Below are positions 45,685 to 56,081 of a stretch of 64,000 bases of DNA, in pieces. A model generated the notes under the pieces. The model was not told the DNA's origin. It was given only the letters and a program-made list of their open reading frames with translations, and made no database searches. This DNA comes from Methanobacterium sp. (GTDB lineage Archaea > Methanobacteriota > Methanobacteria > Methanobacteriales > Methanobacteriaceae), in contig NZ_JACRGA010000026.1 of assembly GCF_016217785.1 (NCBI RefSeq), positions 44,626 to 108,625 of the forward strand. The letters are read 5' to 3'. Position 1 is the stretch's first letter. Every line of letters starts with the position of its first letter. Position numbers and translations under genes: made by a program.

Positions 45685-46074
45685 TTACCCCCTTAATCCA
45701 ATTTTACTATGATTTTTTAGCATACCTCTTAGATAGATCCCGGTTGCAGCTCCAATTCCAGTCAGAACTGCGTAAACGATTAGAGCAACCAGTAAGGTAA
45801 GAATTCCACCACCAGCTAAGTATAGTCCTAAGGATATTCCATTGAGGGAGGCAACAAGAATTATAAGGATGTCAAACACCACTCCTGTCAAAACTCCCAT
45901 AATAGCTCCATGAATGATTCCATCCTTGTAATCTACTTCCATGAGGTAGAGACTCACTAAACCTCCTAAAAACAGTCCTAAGAATCCTCCCAATGGTCCG
46001 AGGATAAGTTCAAATATGAAAACCAGCACTATCGTTATTAAAGTTCCAATTAGAATCGCTTTTGGCTTAAACAT
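45685..46074 (-). CDS. DUF5518-like four-span membrane protein
   Basis: 129 residues, four hydrophobic spans with small-residue repeats (GPLGGFLGLFLGGLVSLYLM, YLAGGGILTLLVALI). The acidic-basic loop EVDYKDGIIHGAIMGVLTG between spans 2 and 3 is typical of the DUF5518 family of methanogens. SD AGGAGGTTTTAG. Part of the minus-strand operon below the large surface protein. Confidence 0.75.
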   Translation of the reverse strand: MFKPKAILIGTLITIVLVFIFELILGPLGGFLGLFLGGLVSLYLMEVDYKDGIIHGAIMGVLTGVVFDILIILVASLNGISLGLYLAGGGILTLLVALIVYAVLTGIGAATGIYLRGMLKNHSKIGLRG

Positions 46075-46140
46075 CTAAAACCTCCTTAATCTTTCTAACT
46101 TTATCCTGATTTTAAAAAGGAAAAATAGGGGAAATGGTTT

Positions 46141-47490
46141 TTATACAACACCTTTACCTCCACAAACAGGGCAAGTGACTGATTTTGTTCCGGTTTTCTG
46201 CACTAGAGATCCCTTTGATCCATGACAAGTTGGACAAGTAATGTATATGCTCTCAATTTGATCATAGATCTGGCCAGAACCACCACATCTACTGCAAGCA
46301 ACCCATTCTACATAGCTATACGGTTCAGTTATCTGTCCAGAACCTCCACATTTTGTACATACTTGTTGATTAGGGCCAGGTTGTACAGGAGTCGGAGTGC
46401 TGGTTTGAGTATTGGTGGGCTGTGTGTTTGAAGGTGTAGACTGTTGATTAATAATCATATCATTTTGAGATGATGAGAGTGATTGTGAAAGTGGTTTATA
46501 AGGTGAATACCATCCTACTAAGTGTTTGATCCCGGTGAAAAGATTCTCAAGCATGTTATATCCAAAGATGTTAACGGCGCGATAGTCAAGAAGCAGAGAC
46601 ATTTGCCCATCTTTAACCCCATATTCTCTTTTCAACTCCGCAGTAGCTGTGTTAACGTCCTCCTTGAATTGGCTATCCGAGATTCCCATTTCTTCCTTAA
46701 GTAGACTTGCTTCACCACTGTTGGGGTCGATGTTTCCTCCTGTTAAAATGGCCCATATCTTAATTTGGGTTTTATAGGCATTGCTGCCATCATCAGGATT
46801 GGATTTTTCAACTATATCATAGATCACAGCTGGAGAAATATCTGAACTGGTTAAAGTCTCTCCTACTTGGGCTTTCTGACCTGGTTCCAAACAGAAAGCG
46901 TAATAAGTTACACCGTTTGAATCCGTTACTTGATGGGGCACGGTTCCAGCGGGGGTTACTTGGCTGGTGGTTGTTGCATTTCCATTTAGATGTACAAACC
47001 CTGGTTCAGGTATAAATGTTCCATTTGGATTTTGGGTATAAGGCCAATCGGGATCTCTAAGTCCGGGGGTTGCTGGTTTCACCCAACGAACAATAATAAT
47101 GATTGGATCTGGAACTGGGATTGGACGGATTTCTGGAAGAATCACAGTTCCATTTGGGGATTGAGATTCGTTTCGAGTTGTGGTGTTGGTAGAAATTTTT
47201 GAAGTCTTTTTAACAACCACCATGTCCTGGGAATTCTGGTTAACATACACGGTTCCAGTTTGTATGGTTGTAGTTTGATTTCCCCCTCCCGATGAGTTTC
47301 CATTGCCCCCAGGACTACCGCCTCCGGTTTGGCCCCCTCCTTCACCTCCAGGACTTCCACCACCATCCTGTCCCCCTGGCGGTGAAGGGAGTGTAGGGAT
47401 TTCCTGATCTCCATAAGTGGCAAAAGAAAAGCTTAAAAGTCCAAAAATGAATAAAAATGCCATAAATATGGAAATTGACTTATAATTCAT
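46141..47490 (-). CDS. Surface protein with thioester-like (TQXA) domain and DnaJ-type zinc finger
   Basis: 449 residues from the ATG at 47490 (SD GGGGGG). Signal peptide 1-25; Gly/Pro/Ser-rich region to ~75; a beta-type region to ~170. Residues ~185-255 resemble a thioester (TQXA/TED) domain: YYAFCLEPGQ with Cys200 and, after an AVIYDIVEKS helix, YKTQIKIWAILTGG with Gln242. In Gram-positive adhesins the matching Cys and Gln of TQxAIW form an internal thioester that captures host or surface amines. A Thr/Pro/Gln stalk (~345-380) leads to four CxxCxGxG units (CTKCGGSG, CSRCGGSG, CPTCHGSK, CPVCGGKG), a complete DnaJ-like zinc finger. Thioester formation is inference. Confidence 0.8.
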   Translation of the reverse strand: MNYKSISIFMAFLFIFGLLSFSFATYGDQEIPTLPSPPGGQDGGGSPGGEGGGQTGGGSPGGNGNSSGGGNQTTTIQTGTVYVNQNSQDMVVVKKTSKISTNTTTRNESQSPNGTVILPEIRPIPVPDPIIIIVRWVKPATPGLRDPDWPYTQNPNGTFIPEPGFVHLNGNATTTSQVTPAGTVPHQVTDSNGVTYYAFCLEPGQKAQVGETLTSSDISPAVIYDIVEKSNPDDGSNAYKTQIKIWAILTGGNIDPNSGEASLLKEEMGISDSQFKEDVNTATAELKREYGVKDGQMSLLLDYRAVNIFGYNMLENLFTGIKHLVGWYSPYKPLSQSLSSSQNDMIINQQSTPSNTQPTNTQTSTPTPVQPGPNQQVCTKCGGSGQITEPYSYVEWVACSRCGGSGQIYDQIESIYITCPTCHGSKGSLVQKTGTKSVTCPVCGGKGVV

Positions 47491-47531
47491 ATTTTCCCCC
47501 CTAAACATTAATTTAAATTTTCATTTGTGGT

Positions 47532-47591
47532 CTTTATATAAGTGAATAGAATTCACTAATATATATAATTCATTAATGAATGGTATTCATT
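47532..47591. promoter_or_regulatory. TATA box and TGAAT-N3-ATTCA palindromes
   Basis: GTGAAT-AGA-ATTCAC at 47542-47556 and AATGAAT-GGT-ATTCATT at 47575-47591 are perfect inverted repeats sharing TGAAT-N3-ATTCA; ATTCATTAATGAAT (47568-47581) overlaps the second. They lie just upstream of a TATA box (47532-47541) that faces the thioester-protein gene. A regulator binding here could control both that gene and the divergent one at 47702. Confidence 0.6.
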
Positions 47592-47701
47592 ATTTGATAT
47601 TTATAATTTTCTATTGGGTAATTATAAAAAAAATGATTCGAAATGAGGAAATATCTGAATTTATTAGAGTTGCCCAACATATTATAGTATAGGGTGGTTT
47701 A

Positions 47702-48139
47702 ATGCAAGAATTGTCATTTATATCGCAGATGACTCTTTACGTGCTCCTACTCTTAATTGGTTTTTTTGCAGTGATTATCTGGGTATGGCAATATAGGGTG
47801 CTGGGAGGTAAATCCCTAAAAAATCCTGATGGGTCCCGGGATGATTGGCATGGGCAGAAAACCCATTATGGTCTGGCGTTTGCTGATGTATTTCTAGCTT
47901 GCCCGGCAACCATTGTGGGAATTATCCTTATTTTCATCATGCCTCGATGGGGGTACTATATTCTAGCTTTAACCAGTTTCTGGCTCATATGGGCGAACTT
48001 AATGACCACTTCAACTAGTTTGCGGTTTGAAAACCCAAAGATTAGTTTAACATGGTTTGTAACATTTCCACTGGGGGCTATTGTGGGATTTGCATATATT
48101 CTATGGACTTTTATCAATTTTGAAGTCATTTTTCCATGA
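47702..48139 (+). CDS. Four-span membrane protein, unknown
   Basis: 145 residues with four hydrophobic spans; between spans 1 and 2 a polar loop (SLKNPDGSRDDWHGQKTHYG) contains Trp and His. ENPKISLTWFVTFPLGAIVG precedes the last span. No family recognised. GGGTGGTTT lies close before the ATG. Divergent from the surface-protein cluster, with shared palindromes in between, so it may be co-regulated. Confidence 0.7.
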   Translation: MQELSFISQMTLYVLLLLIGFFAVIIWVWQYRVLGGKSLKNPDGSRDDWHGQKTHYGLAFADVFLACPATIVGIILIFIMPRWGYYILALTSFWLIWANLMTTSTSLRFENPKISLTWFVTFPLGAIVGFAYILWTFINFEVIFP

Positions 48140-48182
48140 TAGTTTTAGAAATGATAATTAAATTGTGGATACTCCTTTTTGA

Positions 48183-49625
48183 TTACGACAGTTCCTGGAT
48201 TACAACAGTTCCTGCAACCATATCTCCAATTCTCTGCTTTTTATCAGACTTCACGCTAACTATAATACCTAACAAACCAGGTATGATGAACGGAATCAGA
48301 TCTGCAACTAATAAAAGGTTCCTTAAAATGCTCTGGCGATAATTAATGGGCGTTTGGGTGTATTCATCAACAACTCTCAATCCCAGAGCTATTTTACCGA
48401 TTGTTTTCCCATTTCTTTCCATCAAAACTAGGTAGAAGAATCCTATGATGATGGTGAGAATAATCCCGATTTGGAAAATTAACTCTGGGCCGAATGAATC
48501 CGTTTTGGGTATTAAATAAATTAAAATAATCATCACCACCAGTACAACTCCGGATATCACCATTAACAGAACCATGTCGATTAAGAAAGCCACTAGCTTT
48601 CTGGGGGTAGATGCATACTCCGCGACTACTTTCTCTCCGCATTCGGCACAGTAAACTGCAATTCTGGGATTGGTAGCTTTACAGTTAACACACTGGATTT
48701 CGGTTGGGGCTTGGTGAAATCCATTTAATTTATGCTGTGTTTTGAATATTAATGATAGTTTATCGCTTTTTTTCCAGAAGATAATGATTAAAAGGATGAA
48801 TGGCAGGATAAAGTAGGGAACGCCCAGAGATGGCCCCGCGCCCATGGTTAACATGGATGGCAAATCACCGACGATATCCAAACCGTCTACCATGCTTGTA
48901 ACCATGATGTTATTGGCAATATGAGCACCAATAGCTGTTTCTAAGCTATTTTCTCCTAAAGTGATGATACCCATCACCATTCCAAAAATGAACATGTTAA
49001 AAACAGCTGCTAACCCTGCGGTAACATTTTGACCATTCCAGAAATGTCCAATGGCAAAAATAGCTGAAGTCAAAAAGAGGGGTATGAATGGTTTTCGGGT
49101 TAAGAGTCCTATTCCCTGCATGAGATATCCTCTGAAGAAGATTTCTTCAAAGGATGCCTGTATGGAGAAGATGATTAGGCTCAGGATTAACAGGGTGAGA
49201 AATGACAGATTTAATGATAGCTTGACTGATGAAGGATTTATAAGCACATCCACCACCAGGGAAACACCCATGATAAGGGACCAGAGGCCAGCTCCCTTTA
49301 ACATTCGCCTCCAGTTAAAACGGGAAACGGTGTTAATCATGCTTATAATTGTTTTATGATGGATGAAACGGGAGCAAATATAGAAAATCACAAAAGACAG
49401 GGTGTAATAAACCCCGAGCATTATCATGAAAATTATGGGATTTATAGTATTTACTACTTTATCCGGATCTATATCCATTCCCTGATGATTTAGGATGATA
49501 AATGGAATTAATATTATTAAAAACAGTATAAAGGGCCCCATCCAGGTAGCAGCACTGGTCAGGAGATATCTCCACCAGTTGTTTTTTCCCTGATGGGCAT
49601 TGTCTAAAAAGGTTATTCGATCCAT
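48183..49625 (-). CDS. CPBP protease - zinc ribbon - RDD domain fusion
   Basis: 480 residues from the ATG at 49625 (a TTG at 49646 is an alternative). Residues ~1-290 are a CPBP intramembrane protease: SFEEIFFRGYLMQGIG (EExxxR), AIFAIGHFWNG and HIANNIMV. Then a Cys4 zinc ribbon, CVNCKATNPRIAVYCAECG. The last ~140 residues are an RDD family membrane domain: STPRKLVAFLIDMVLLMV, ERNGKTIGKIALGLRVVDE and SILRNLLLVADLIPF, ending KKQRIGDMVAGTVV. Three parts usually found in separate proteins. May anchor or process membrane proteins; substrate unknown. Confidence 0.88.
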   Translation of the reverse strand: MDRITFLDNAHQGKNNWWRYLLTSAATWMGPFILFLIILIPFIILNHQGMDIDPDKVVNTINPIIFMIMLGVYYTLSFVIFYICSRFIHHKTIISMINTVSRFNWRRMLKGAGLWSLIMGVSLVVDVLINPSSVKLSLNLSFLTLLILSLIIFSIQASFEEIFFRGYLMQGIGLLTRKPFIPLFLTSAIFAIGHFWNGQNVTAGLAAVFNMFIFGMVMGIITLGENSLETAIGAHIANNIMVTSMVDGLDIVGDLPSMLTMGAGPSLGVPYFILPFILLIIIFWKKSDKLSLIFKTQHKLNGFHQAPTEIQCVNCKATNPRIAVYCAECGEKVVAEYASTPRKLVAFLIDMVLLMVISGVVLVVMIILIYLIPKTDSFGPELIFQIGIILTIIIGFFYLVLMERNGKTIGKIALGLRVVDEYTQTPINYRQSILRNLLLVADLIPFIIPGLLGIIVSVKSDKKQRIGDMVAGTVVIQELS

Positions 49626-49857
49626 CCTATCTGAAACCAATATCAATTATCAACCACTCAAACACGTTTTAATGGGTTATTATATTATTATCTGTTTCTA
49701 ATTATTGGACTTTTGAGTTTGGTGCTGTATTTTTTCAGTAATTACAAGAATATGTGTATTATTTATCCATTGTATATTAATATTGCTATAATTAATTCCA
49801 TAAAACTATTTTCAGGATAACTTAAAAAAATTAAAAAAAAATTTGACCTAAATTTGA

Positions 49858-49949
<92 letters not shown>

Positions 49950-50047
49950 GCACATTGAAATTAAATTTACCTAGCATTAATATTTTTGGTTGATTACAAA
50001 GGGGATACCAGGTTGATTATTATGATCTGAATTAGACCCTAACACTT

Positions 50048-50067
50048 ATATGTTCAATTGAACATAT
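50048..50067. promoter_or_regulatory. Perfect 20-base palindrome on the metal-ATPase promoter
   Basis: ATATGTTCAATTGAACATAT is self-complementary and overlaps a TATA-like TTATATG at 50046-50052. It resembles operators of SmtB/ArsR-type metal sensors (GTTCA/TGAAC half-sites). The regulator gene is not next to it. Confidence 0.65.
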
Positions 50068-50135
50068 CTTCATATGAGCATATTTTCTTAAAAAAAGAAC
50101 GTTCCAATTATCCCAAAAAAATAGGAATTATAGAC

Positions 50136-52121
50136 ATGTCAAAAAATCATCAACATCATCAATGTACAGACGCAGATTCAACAGATACATGCACCTGCTG
50201 CGGAGGCGACCTGTTCGAGGAAAAACAGGCAATGTGGAAGCACAAACCTATGGCAATCATCATAACCTCTGCAGTGATTTTTGCGATGGGCATAATCCTT
50301 GAAAAATTCCTGGATCAGGGATTCCTTGCTGAGGTAGCATTCCTGGCGGTAGTGGTAGTTGCCGGTTTTGAAATAATTAAAGGAGCATTTAAAGGATTAT
50401 CAGAGCTTCGTTTCAATATGAACCTGCTTATAACCGTTGCTGCTGTTGGAGCATTTTTGATTGGTCATGGTGAAGAGGGTGCTGCAGTGATGTTTCTGTT
50501 CTATGTTGCTGAGTTTCTGGAGGACTATGCCAGTGAAAGAGCACGCAGCTCAATAGCATCCCTCCTTAAACTGGCACCTGAAACTGCACATGTAATTAGA
50601 AATGGCCAGGAACTTGAAATTCATACACATGCCGTGAAACTGGATGAGAAAGTGGTGATTCGCCCTGGTGACAAGGTTCCTCTTGATGGATTGGTGGTTA
50701 AAGGATCATCAGCGGTGGATCAGTCCCCCATAACCGGGGAAAGCATACCCATCACCAAAAAAGAGGATGACGAGGTCTTCGCAGGCACCATAAACACCGA
50801 AGGTTACCTTGAAATCAGGGTAACCCGAAGGTCAGATGAAACCATCATATCCAGAATAATAGAATTAGTGCGCGAGTCTAAAAATAAAAAATCAAAAACA
50901 GAAGCATTCATTGACCGCTTTGCCACCTATTACACTCCAACAGTTATTTTAGCAGCGATATTAGTGGCATTAATACCCCCATTCTTCATGAATATGTCTT
51001 TTGATGAATGGTTCTACCGGGCCCTGGTTTTACTGGTGGTATCCTGCCCCTGTGCACTGGCAATATCCACCCCTGTCTCCATGGTCTCGGGGATAACCTC
51101 CGCTACCAAAAACGGTGTTCTCATAAAAGGAGGAGAGTATGTGGAGGAAATGAAGAATGTGAAGGCAATGGTCTTTGATAAAACAGGAACATTAACTGAA
51201 GGCCGTCTGGAAGTGGCAAAGATCATCAACTTCAATGATACTTCTCGAGAGGATAATTTACGATTAACTGCTTCTCTGGAATCACATTCCAAACATCCCC
51301 TGGCCAAAGCCATACTCCAAAACGCAACAGACGAAGGTTTAAAACTGGAAGAGGTTCATAACTTCAAATCCATCACTGGAACAGGTTTAACGGGTGAAAT
51401 CAATGGAAAACTATTCTACGTGGGAAATGAAACCCTCTTTAAAGATTCAGGTCTTTTAGATGAAATGGAATCCAGAGATAATGATATTCTGGAGAAAATA
51501 AGAGAATATGAGAAAGAAGGTAAAACCACGGTCTTACTGGGAACCGAACAGAAGATCATGGGGTTAATGGTTCTCATGGACCGGATCAGGGATAATGCCC
51601 TGGAAACGGTTAAGTTCCTTAAAAACAGTGGTATCAGGACGGTCATGCTCACTGGAGATAATGAGGGTACTGCCCGAAGGGTGGCATCCCAATTAGGTCT
51701 GGATGAATATTACCACAGCCTCCTACCAGAGGATAAGGTGGAAAAAATAGATGAACTGGTTAAACGCCATGGACACGTGGCCATGGTGGGTGATGGTGTT
51801 AATGATGCACCCGCCCTAGCAAGGGCCAATATAGGAATTGCCATGGGTGCAGCTGGTTCAGATGTGGCAATTGAAAGTGCAGACGTGGCCCTGATGCACG
51901 ATGACCTGTCCAAACTGGAATACCTTTTAAAACTGAGCAGAAAAACAATGGGAGTGGTGCAGCAGAACGTGGCACTTTCAATACTGGTTAAAAGTTCCTT
52001 CGCCATCATGGCAGTGCTTGGCTTTGTAACCCTGTGGATGGCAGTGGGAATTGGGGATATGGGCCTTAGCCTGGCAGTTATACTCAATGCCATTAGGATT
52101 GGCAATCAGAGAATCCAGTAA
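50136..52121 (+). CDS. Zn/Cd/Pb-type P1B ATPase
   Basis: 661 residues from the ATG at 50136 (SD AGGAAT); the longer frame starts at a TTG inside the palindrome and is rejected. A short N-terminal stretch HQHHQCTDADSTDTCTCCGG holds His and Cys instead of a full HMA domain. Membrane motif CPC at 304-306 (SCPCALAISTP), TGES, DKTGTLTEGR, SKHPLAKAI, LTGDNEGTARRVA and GDGVNDAPALARANIG are intact. The C-terminal span has GDMGLSLAVILNAIRIGN, with the Asp and Asn typical of Zn(II)/Cd(II)/Pb(II) exporters (ZntA/CadA). Confidence 0.93.
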   Translation: MSKNHQHHQCTDADSTDTCTCCGGDLFEEKQAMWKHKPMAIIITSAVIFAMGIILEKFLDQGFLAEVAFLAVVVVAGFEIIKGAFKGLSELRFNMNLLITVAAVGAFLIGHGEEGAAVMFLFYVAEFLEDYASERARSSIASLLKLAPETAHVIRNGQELEIHTHAVKLDEKVVIRPGDKVPLDGLVVKGSSAVDQSPITGESIPITKKEDDEVFAGTINTEGYLEIRVTRRSDETIISRIIELVRESKNKKSKTEAFIDRFATYYTPTVILAAILVALIPPFFMNMSFDEWFYRALVLLVVSCPCALAISTPVSMVSGITSATKNGVLIKGGEYVEEMKNVKAMVFDKTGTLTEGRLEVAKIINFNDTSREDNLRLTASLESHSKHPLAKAILQNATDEGLKLEEVHNFKSITGTGLTGEINGKLFYVGNETLFKDSGLLDEMESRDNDILEKIREYEKEGKTTVLLGTEQKIMGLMVLMDRIRDNALETVKFLKNSGIRTVMLTGDNEGTARRVASQLGLDEYYHSLLPEDKVEKIDELVKRHGHVAMVGDGVNDAPALARANIGIAMGAAGSDVAIESADVALMHDDLSKLEYLLKLSRKTMGVVQQNVALSILVKSSFAIMAVLGFVTLWMAVGIGDMGLSLAVILNAIRIGNQRIQ

Positions 52122-52134
52122 AATTCTCTTAAAT

Positions 52135-52161
52135 TGTTTTTTTTAATTCTTTTTTATTTTT
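52135..52161 (+). terminator. Oligo-T terminator
   Basis: Three runs of six to eight T directly after the P-type ATPase stop, in the short gap to the convergent trpD. Confidence 0.55.
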
Positions 52162-53229
52162 TTATATTTTACTGGGATATCCTTGAGAATTACTAACTCT
52201 CTTGAACTCCTGCAGTTTTTCCAGAGGATATCCTTTTTGGATGTTTTCTCTGGCTAACTCCACTCCTCCTTTAAGGTCACGGGCCTTGCCTGCCAGGAAG
52301 AGAATAGCTCCGGCATTGGCCAGACAGATATTCATCCGGGCCTTTTGACTGGGATTTTCCATTTTCCCCTCCAGAACTTCCATTGCAATTTCCAGATTTT
52401 CCTGGAGAGTATCCTGAGCCCGGATCAAATCTTTATCAACCAGTTCAAGCCCAAAATCTTCAGGATAAAGTTGGACAACTTCTATTTCACCATGATCCAG
52501 GATGGCGGCGGTGGTTTTACCGATAAGGGAAATTTCATCCAGAGCAGGTTTACCCCCAGCATCAAAACCATGTACCACCATGGCCCTTTTAACTCCTAAA
52601 TTCTTGAGGACCTGGGCAATTAACTCCACATAGTCGGGATGAAAAACACCCATCAGTTGAATATCTGCACTGGCCGGGGAAGTTAATGGTCCTAACATAT
52701 TGAAAACCGTGCGGATTCCCAGTTTTCTCCGTACAGGCATAACCTGTTTCGTGGCAGGATGGAAGTTTGGGGCGAACATGAATCCCATCCCTGCATTTTC
52801 AAGGCAAAACTCCACACCAGATGCATCACAATTTATATTCACTCCCATGGCCTCTAAAATATCAGCACCACCACATTTACTGCTTATGGCACGATTCCCA
52901 TGTTTGGCAATGGGAACTCCAGATGAGGCTGCGATTATAGTGGCAATAGTGCTGATATTAAAGGTTTTAAAGCTATCTCCCCCTGTACCACAGGTGTCAA
53001 CCAGTGGTTCATCTAACTGGGGAGTTACCTTGATGGAAACCTGGCGCATAGCTCTTACAAAGCCTGTTATCTCGGCAGCAACCTCTCCTTTAATGGCAAG
53101 TGCAGATAGAAACGCGGCCATGTGCACTTCACTGGCCTGGGCACTGACCATTTCCATCATACACTCATAAGCTTCGTCTTCGCTTAGATCTTCCCGGGAT
53201 ACAACTTTTTTTAAACAGTTTTCAATCAT
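52162..53229 (-). CDS. trpD: Anthranilate phosphoribosyltransferase
   Basis: 355 residues. Joins anthranilate to PRPP in tryptophan synthesis. The PRPP-binding CGTGGDSFKTFNIST, the KHGNRAISSKCGGADILEAMGV loop and the anthranilate-contacting MFAPNFHPATKQVMPVRRKLGIRTVFNMLGPL are all conserved. Last gene of the operon, 39 bases after trpA. Confidence 0.97.
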   Translation of the reverse strand: MIENCLKKVVSREDLSEDEAYECMMEMVSAQASEVHMAAFLSALAIKGEVAAEITGFVRAMRQVSIKVTPQLDEPLVDTCGTGGDSFKTFNISTIATIIAASSGVPIAKHGNRAISSKCGGADILEAMGVNINCDASGVEFCLENAGMGFMFAPNFHPATKQVMPVRRKLGIRTVFNMLGPLTSPASADIQLMGVFHPDYVELIAQVLKNLGVKRAMVVHGFDAGGKPALDEISLIGKTTAAILDHGEIEVVQLYPEDFGLELVDKDLIRAQDTLQENLEIAMEVLEGKMENPSQKARMNICLANAGAILFLAGKARDLKGGVELARENIQKGYPLEKLQEFKRVSNSQGYPSKI

Positions 53230-53268
53230 CTCTACACACTTACCCTGCTAATCTACAGACATATCCAT

Positions 53269-54089
53269 TCATTTATGGGTTGCTTCCTTAAGTTCTCTGC
53301 AGAAGGCCCCTATTTCCTCTTTCATAATCTCTTTGTCCTGGAGATTTTCCTGGATTATATTTAACAGGGCACTGGCTACAATGGCACCATCACCACCTGT
53401 TTGAACAACGTTTTGCACGTGTTCTGGTTTGGAAATACCAAAACCCACGCATAGAGGAAGATCGGTATGGTTTTTCACCCGTTCTATTAGTTCCATGGTA
53501 CTTAGTTCCAGGTCACCCCTGGCACCGGTGACTCCCATAACTGCCACCACATAGAGGAATCCCTGGCATAACTGGGAGATCTTCTGCAGTCTTTCATTGC
53601 TGGTGGTCTGGGCTGCCATGAAAATCTGCTGGATTCCATATTCATGGGAAGCAGTCACTGCATCATGGGCTTCTTCAGGGGGCAAATCAGCTGCGAGAAC
53701 GGCGTTAACTCCATTTTCCCTGGCAGCCTGGTAAAATTCATCTAAACCCATTTGATAGATGAGGTTGTAGTAAACCAGCAGACCAATGGGTATGGAGGTG
53801 AATTCTCTGATCCTTTTGATAAATTCAAATCCCCTCTGGGTGGTCATACCTGCTTTGAGTGCTCTTAAATCTGCTTCCTGGACTGTGGGGCCGTCTGCAA
53901 CCGGGTCACTAAATGCGAACCCTATTTCCAGGGCATCAGCACCATTTTCCACGAAGGTTTTCACAATTTCCAGGGAGGTTTCAAAATCAGGATCTCCTGC
54001 AACCACAAATGGGATGAAAGCACCTTCATTTTTAGATTTAACCCTTGAAAACATTTCCTGGTAACTTTCCACTTTTAAATCATGGGTAC

Positions 54090-54093
<4 letters not shown>
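53269..54093 (-). CDS. trpA: Tryptophan synthase alpha subunit
   Basis: 274 residues. Cleaves indole-3-glycerol phosphate. Catalytic Glu and Asp sit in DALEIGFAFSDPVADGPTVQ; GILVYY-type strand and VCLFVGFGIS-like C-terminal phosphate loop (CVGFGISKPEHV, GAIVASALL) are present. Starts four bases inside trpB (ATGA overlap type). Confidence 0.97.
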
Positions 54094-55307
<1,214 letters not shown>

Positions 55308-55361
55308 ATTTTACAGGCACTTATTCTTTGAATATTAATTCGATGCAATGTTTAATTTAAA

Positions 55362-56081
55362 TTATGTCTTGTTAAGTACCGTAATTTTCATTAATTCATT
55401 TATTTTAGAGGTGTTTTTAACTCCGGGCTCATCTTCCACCCCTGAGTTAACATCCACAAAGTCAAAGAATTCTTCCAGGGTCTCCAATTCCTCTTCGATC
55501 CTTTTTTTATCCATTCCTCCGGCGAGGAATAGTTCTAAATCAGGGTTACTATTTTTTGCAATTTTTGCAGCTTCAATGGCTGTTTTGAGGGGGATCTGCC
55601 TTCCAGTTCCACCAGTTTTCCCCTTAATTTCATAATCAAAAAGGAGATAATCGCATACACCTGCGAAATCCTGAATTTCCCTAACTTTTTGAGGATCTAT
55701 ATCTTCAGATAGTCCCAAGGCCCGGATAATTGTTAAATCACTTTTAATATGATGATCTCCTGCTGTTGCACTGGTCAGTTGATAATCATCTTTCAACTCA
55801 CCTATTTCCTCAGCTGAGAGAGAGTGAAGTTGAATATTCCTTAAGCCTGTTTTTTCTATTCCTTGTTTGGCATCCGCCATATTTTCAGGCTCAATTACAA
55901 GCACCGCCTTCTTTTTATCCTTCATAAATGAGGTTAAATCTATTATTTCTTCGATTTCAACCATTCTTTTGGATCTTTTGATGTTGATAAATCCCATTAG
56001 ATCCGCACTAGCCCTTTCACAGGATGAGATGTCTTCTTTTCGACGTATTCCGCAGATTTTAATGTTCATATTTCTTACCAT
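55362..56081 (-). CDS. trpF: Phosphoribosylanthranilate isomerase
   Basis: 239 residues. KICGIRRKEDI carries the catalytic Cys; ADLMGFINIKRSKR replaces the usual GFxFxxxSxR phosphate motif; LFDYEIKGKTGGTGRQIP carries the catalytic Asp region and FLAGGMDKKRI and VDVNSGVEDEPGVK close the barrel. Start overlaps the end of trpC (ATG at 56081 or the nearer one at 56069). Confidence 0.94.
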   Translation of the reverse strand: MVRNMNIKICGIRRKEDISSCERASADLMGFINIKRSKRMVEIEEIIDLTSFMKDKKKAVLVIEPENMADAKQGIEKTGLRNIQLHSLSAEEIGELKDDYQLTSATAGDHHIKSDLTIIRALGLSEDIDPQKVREIQDFAGVCDYLLFDYEIKGKTGGTGRQIPLKTAIEAAKIAKNSNPDLELFLAGGMDKKRIEEELETLEEFFDFVDVNSGVEDEPGVKNTSKINELMKITVLNKT

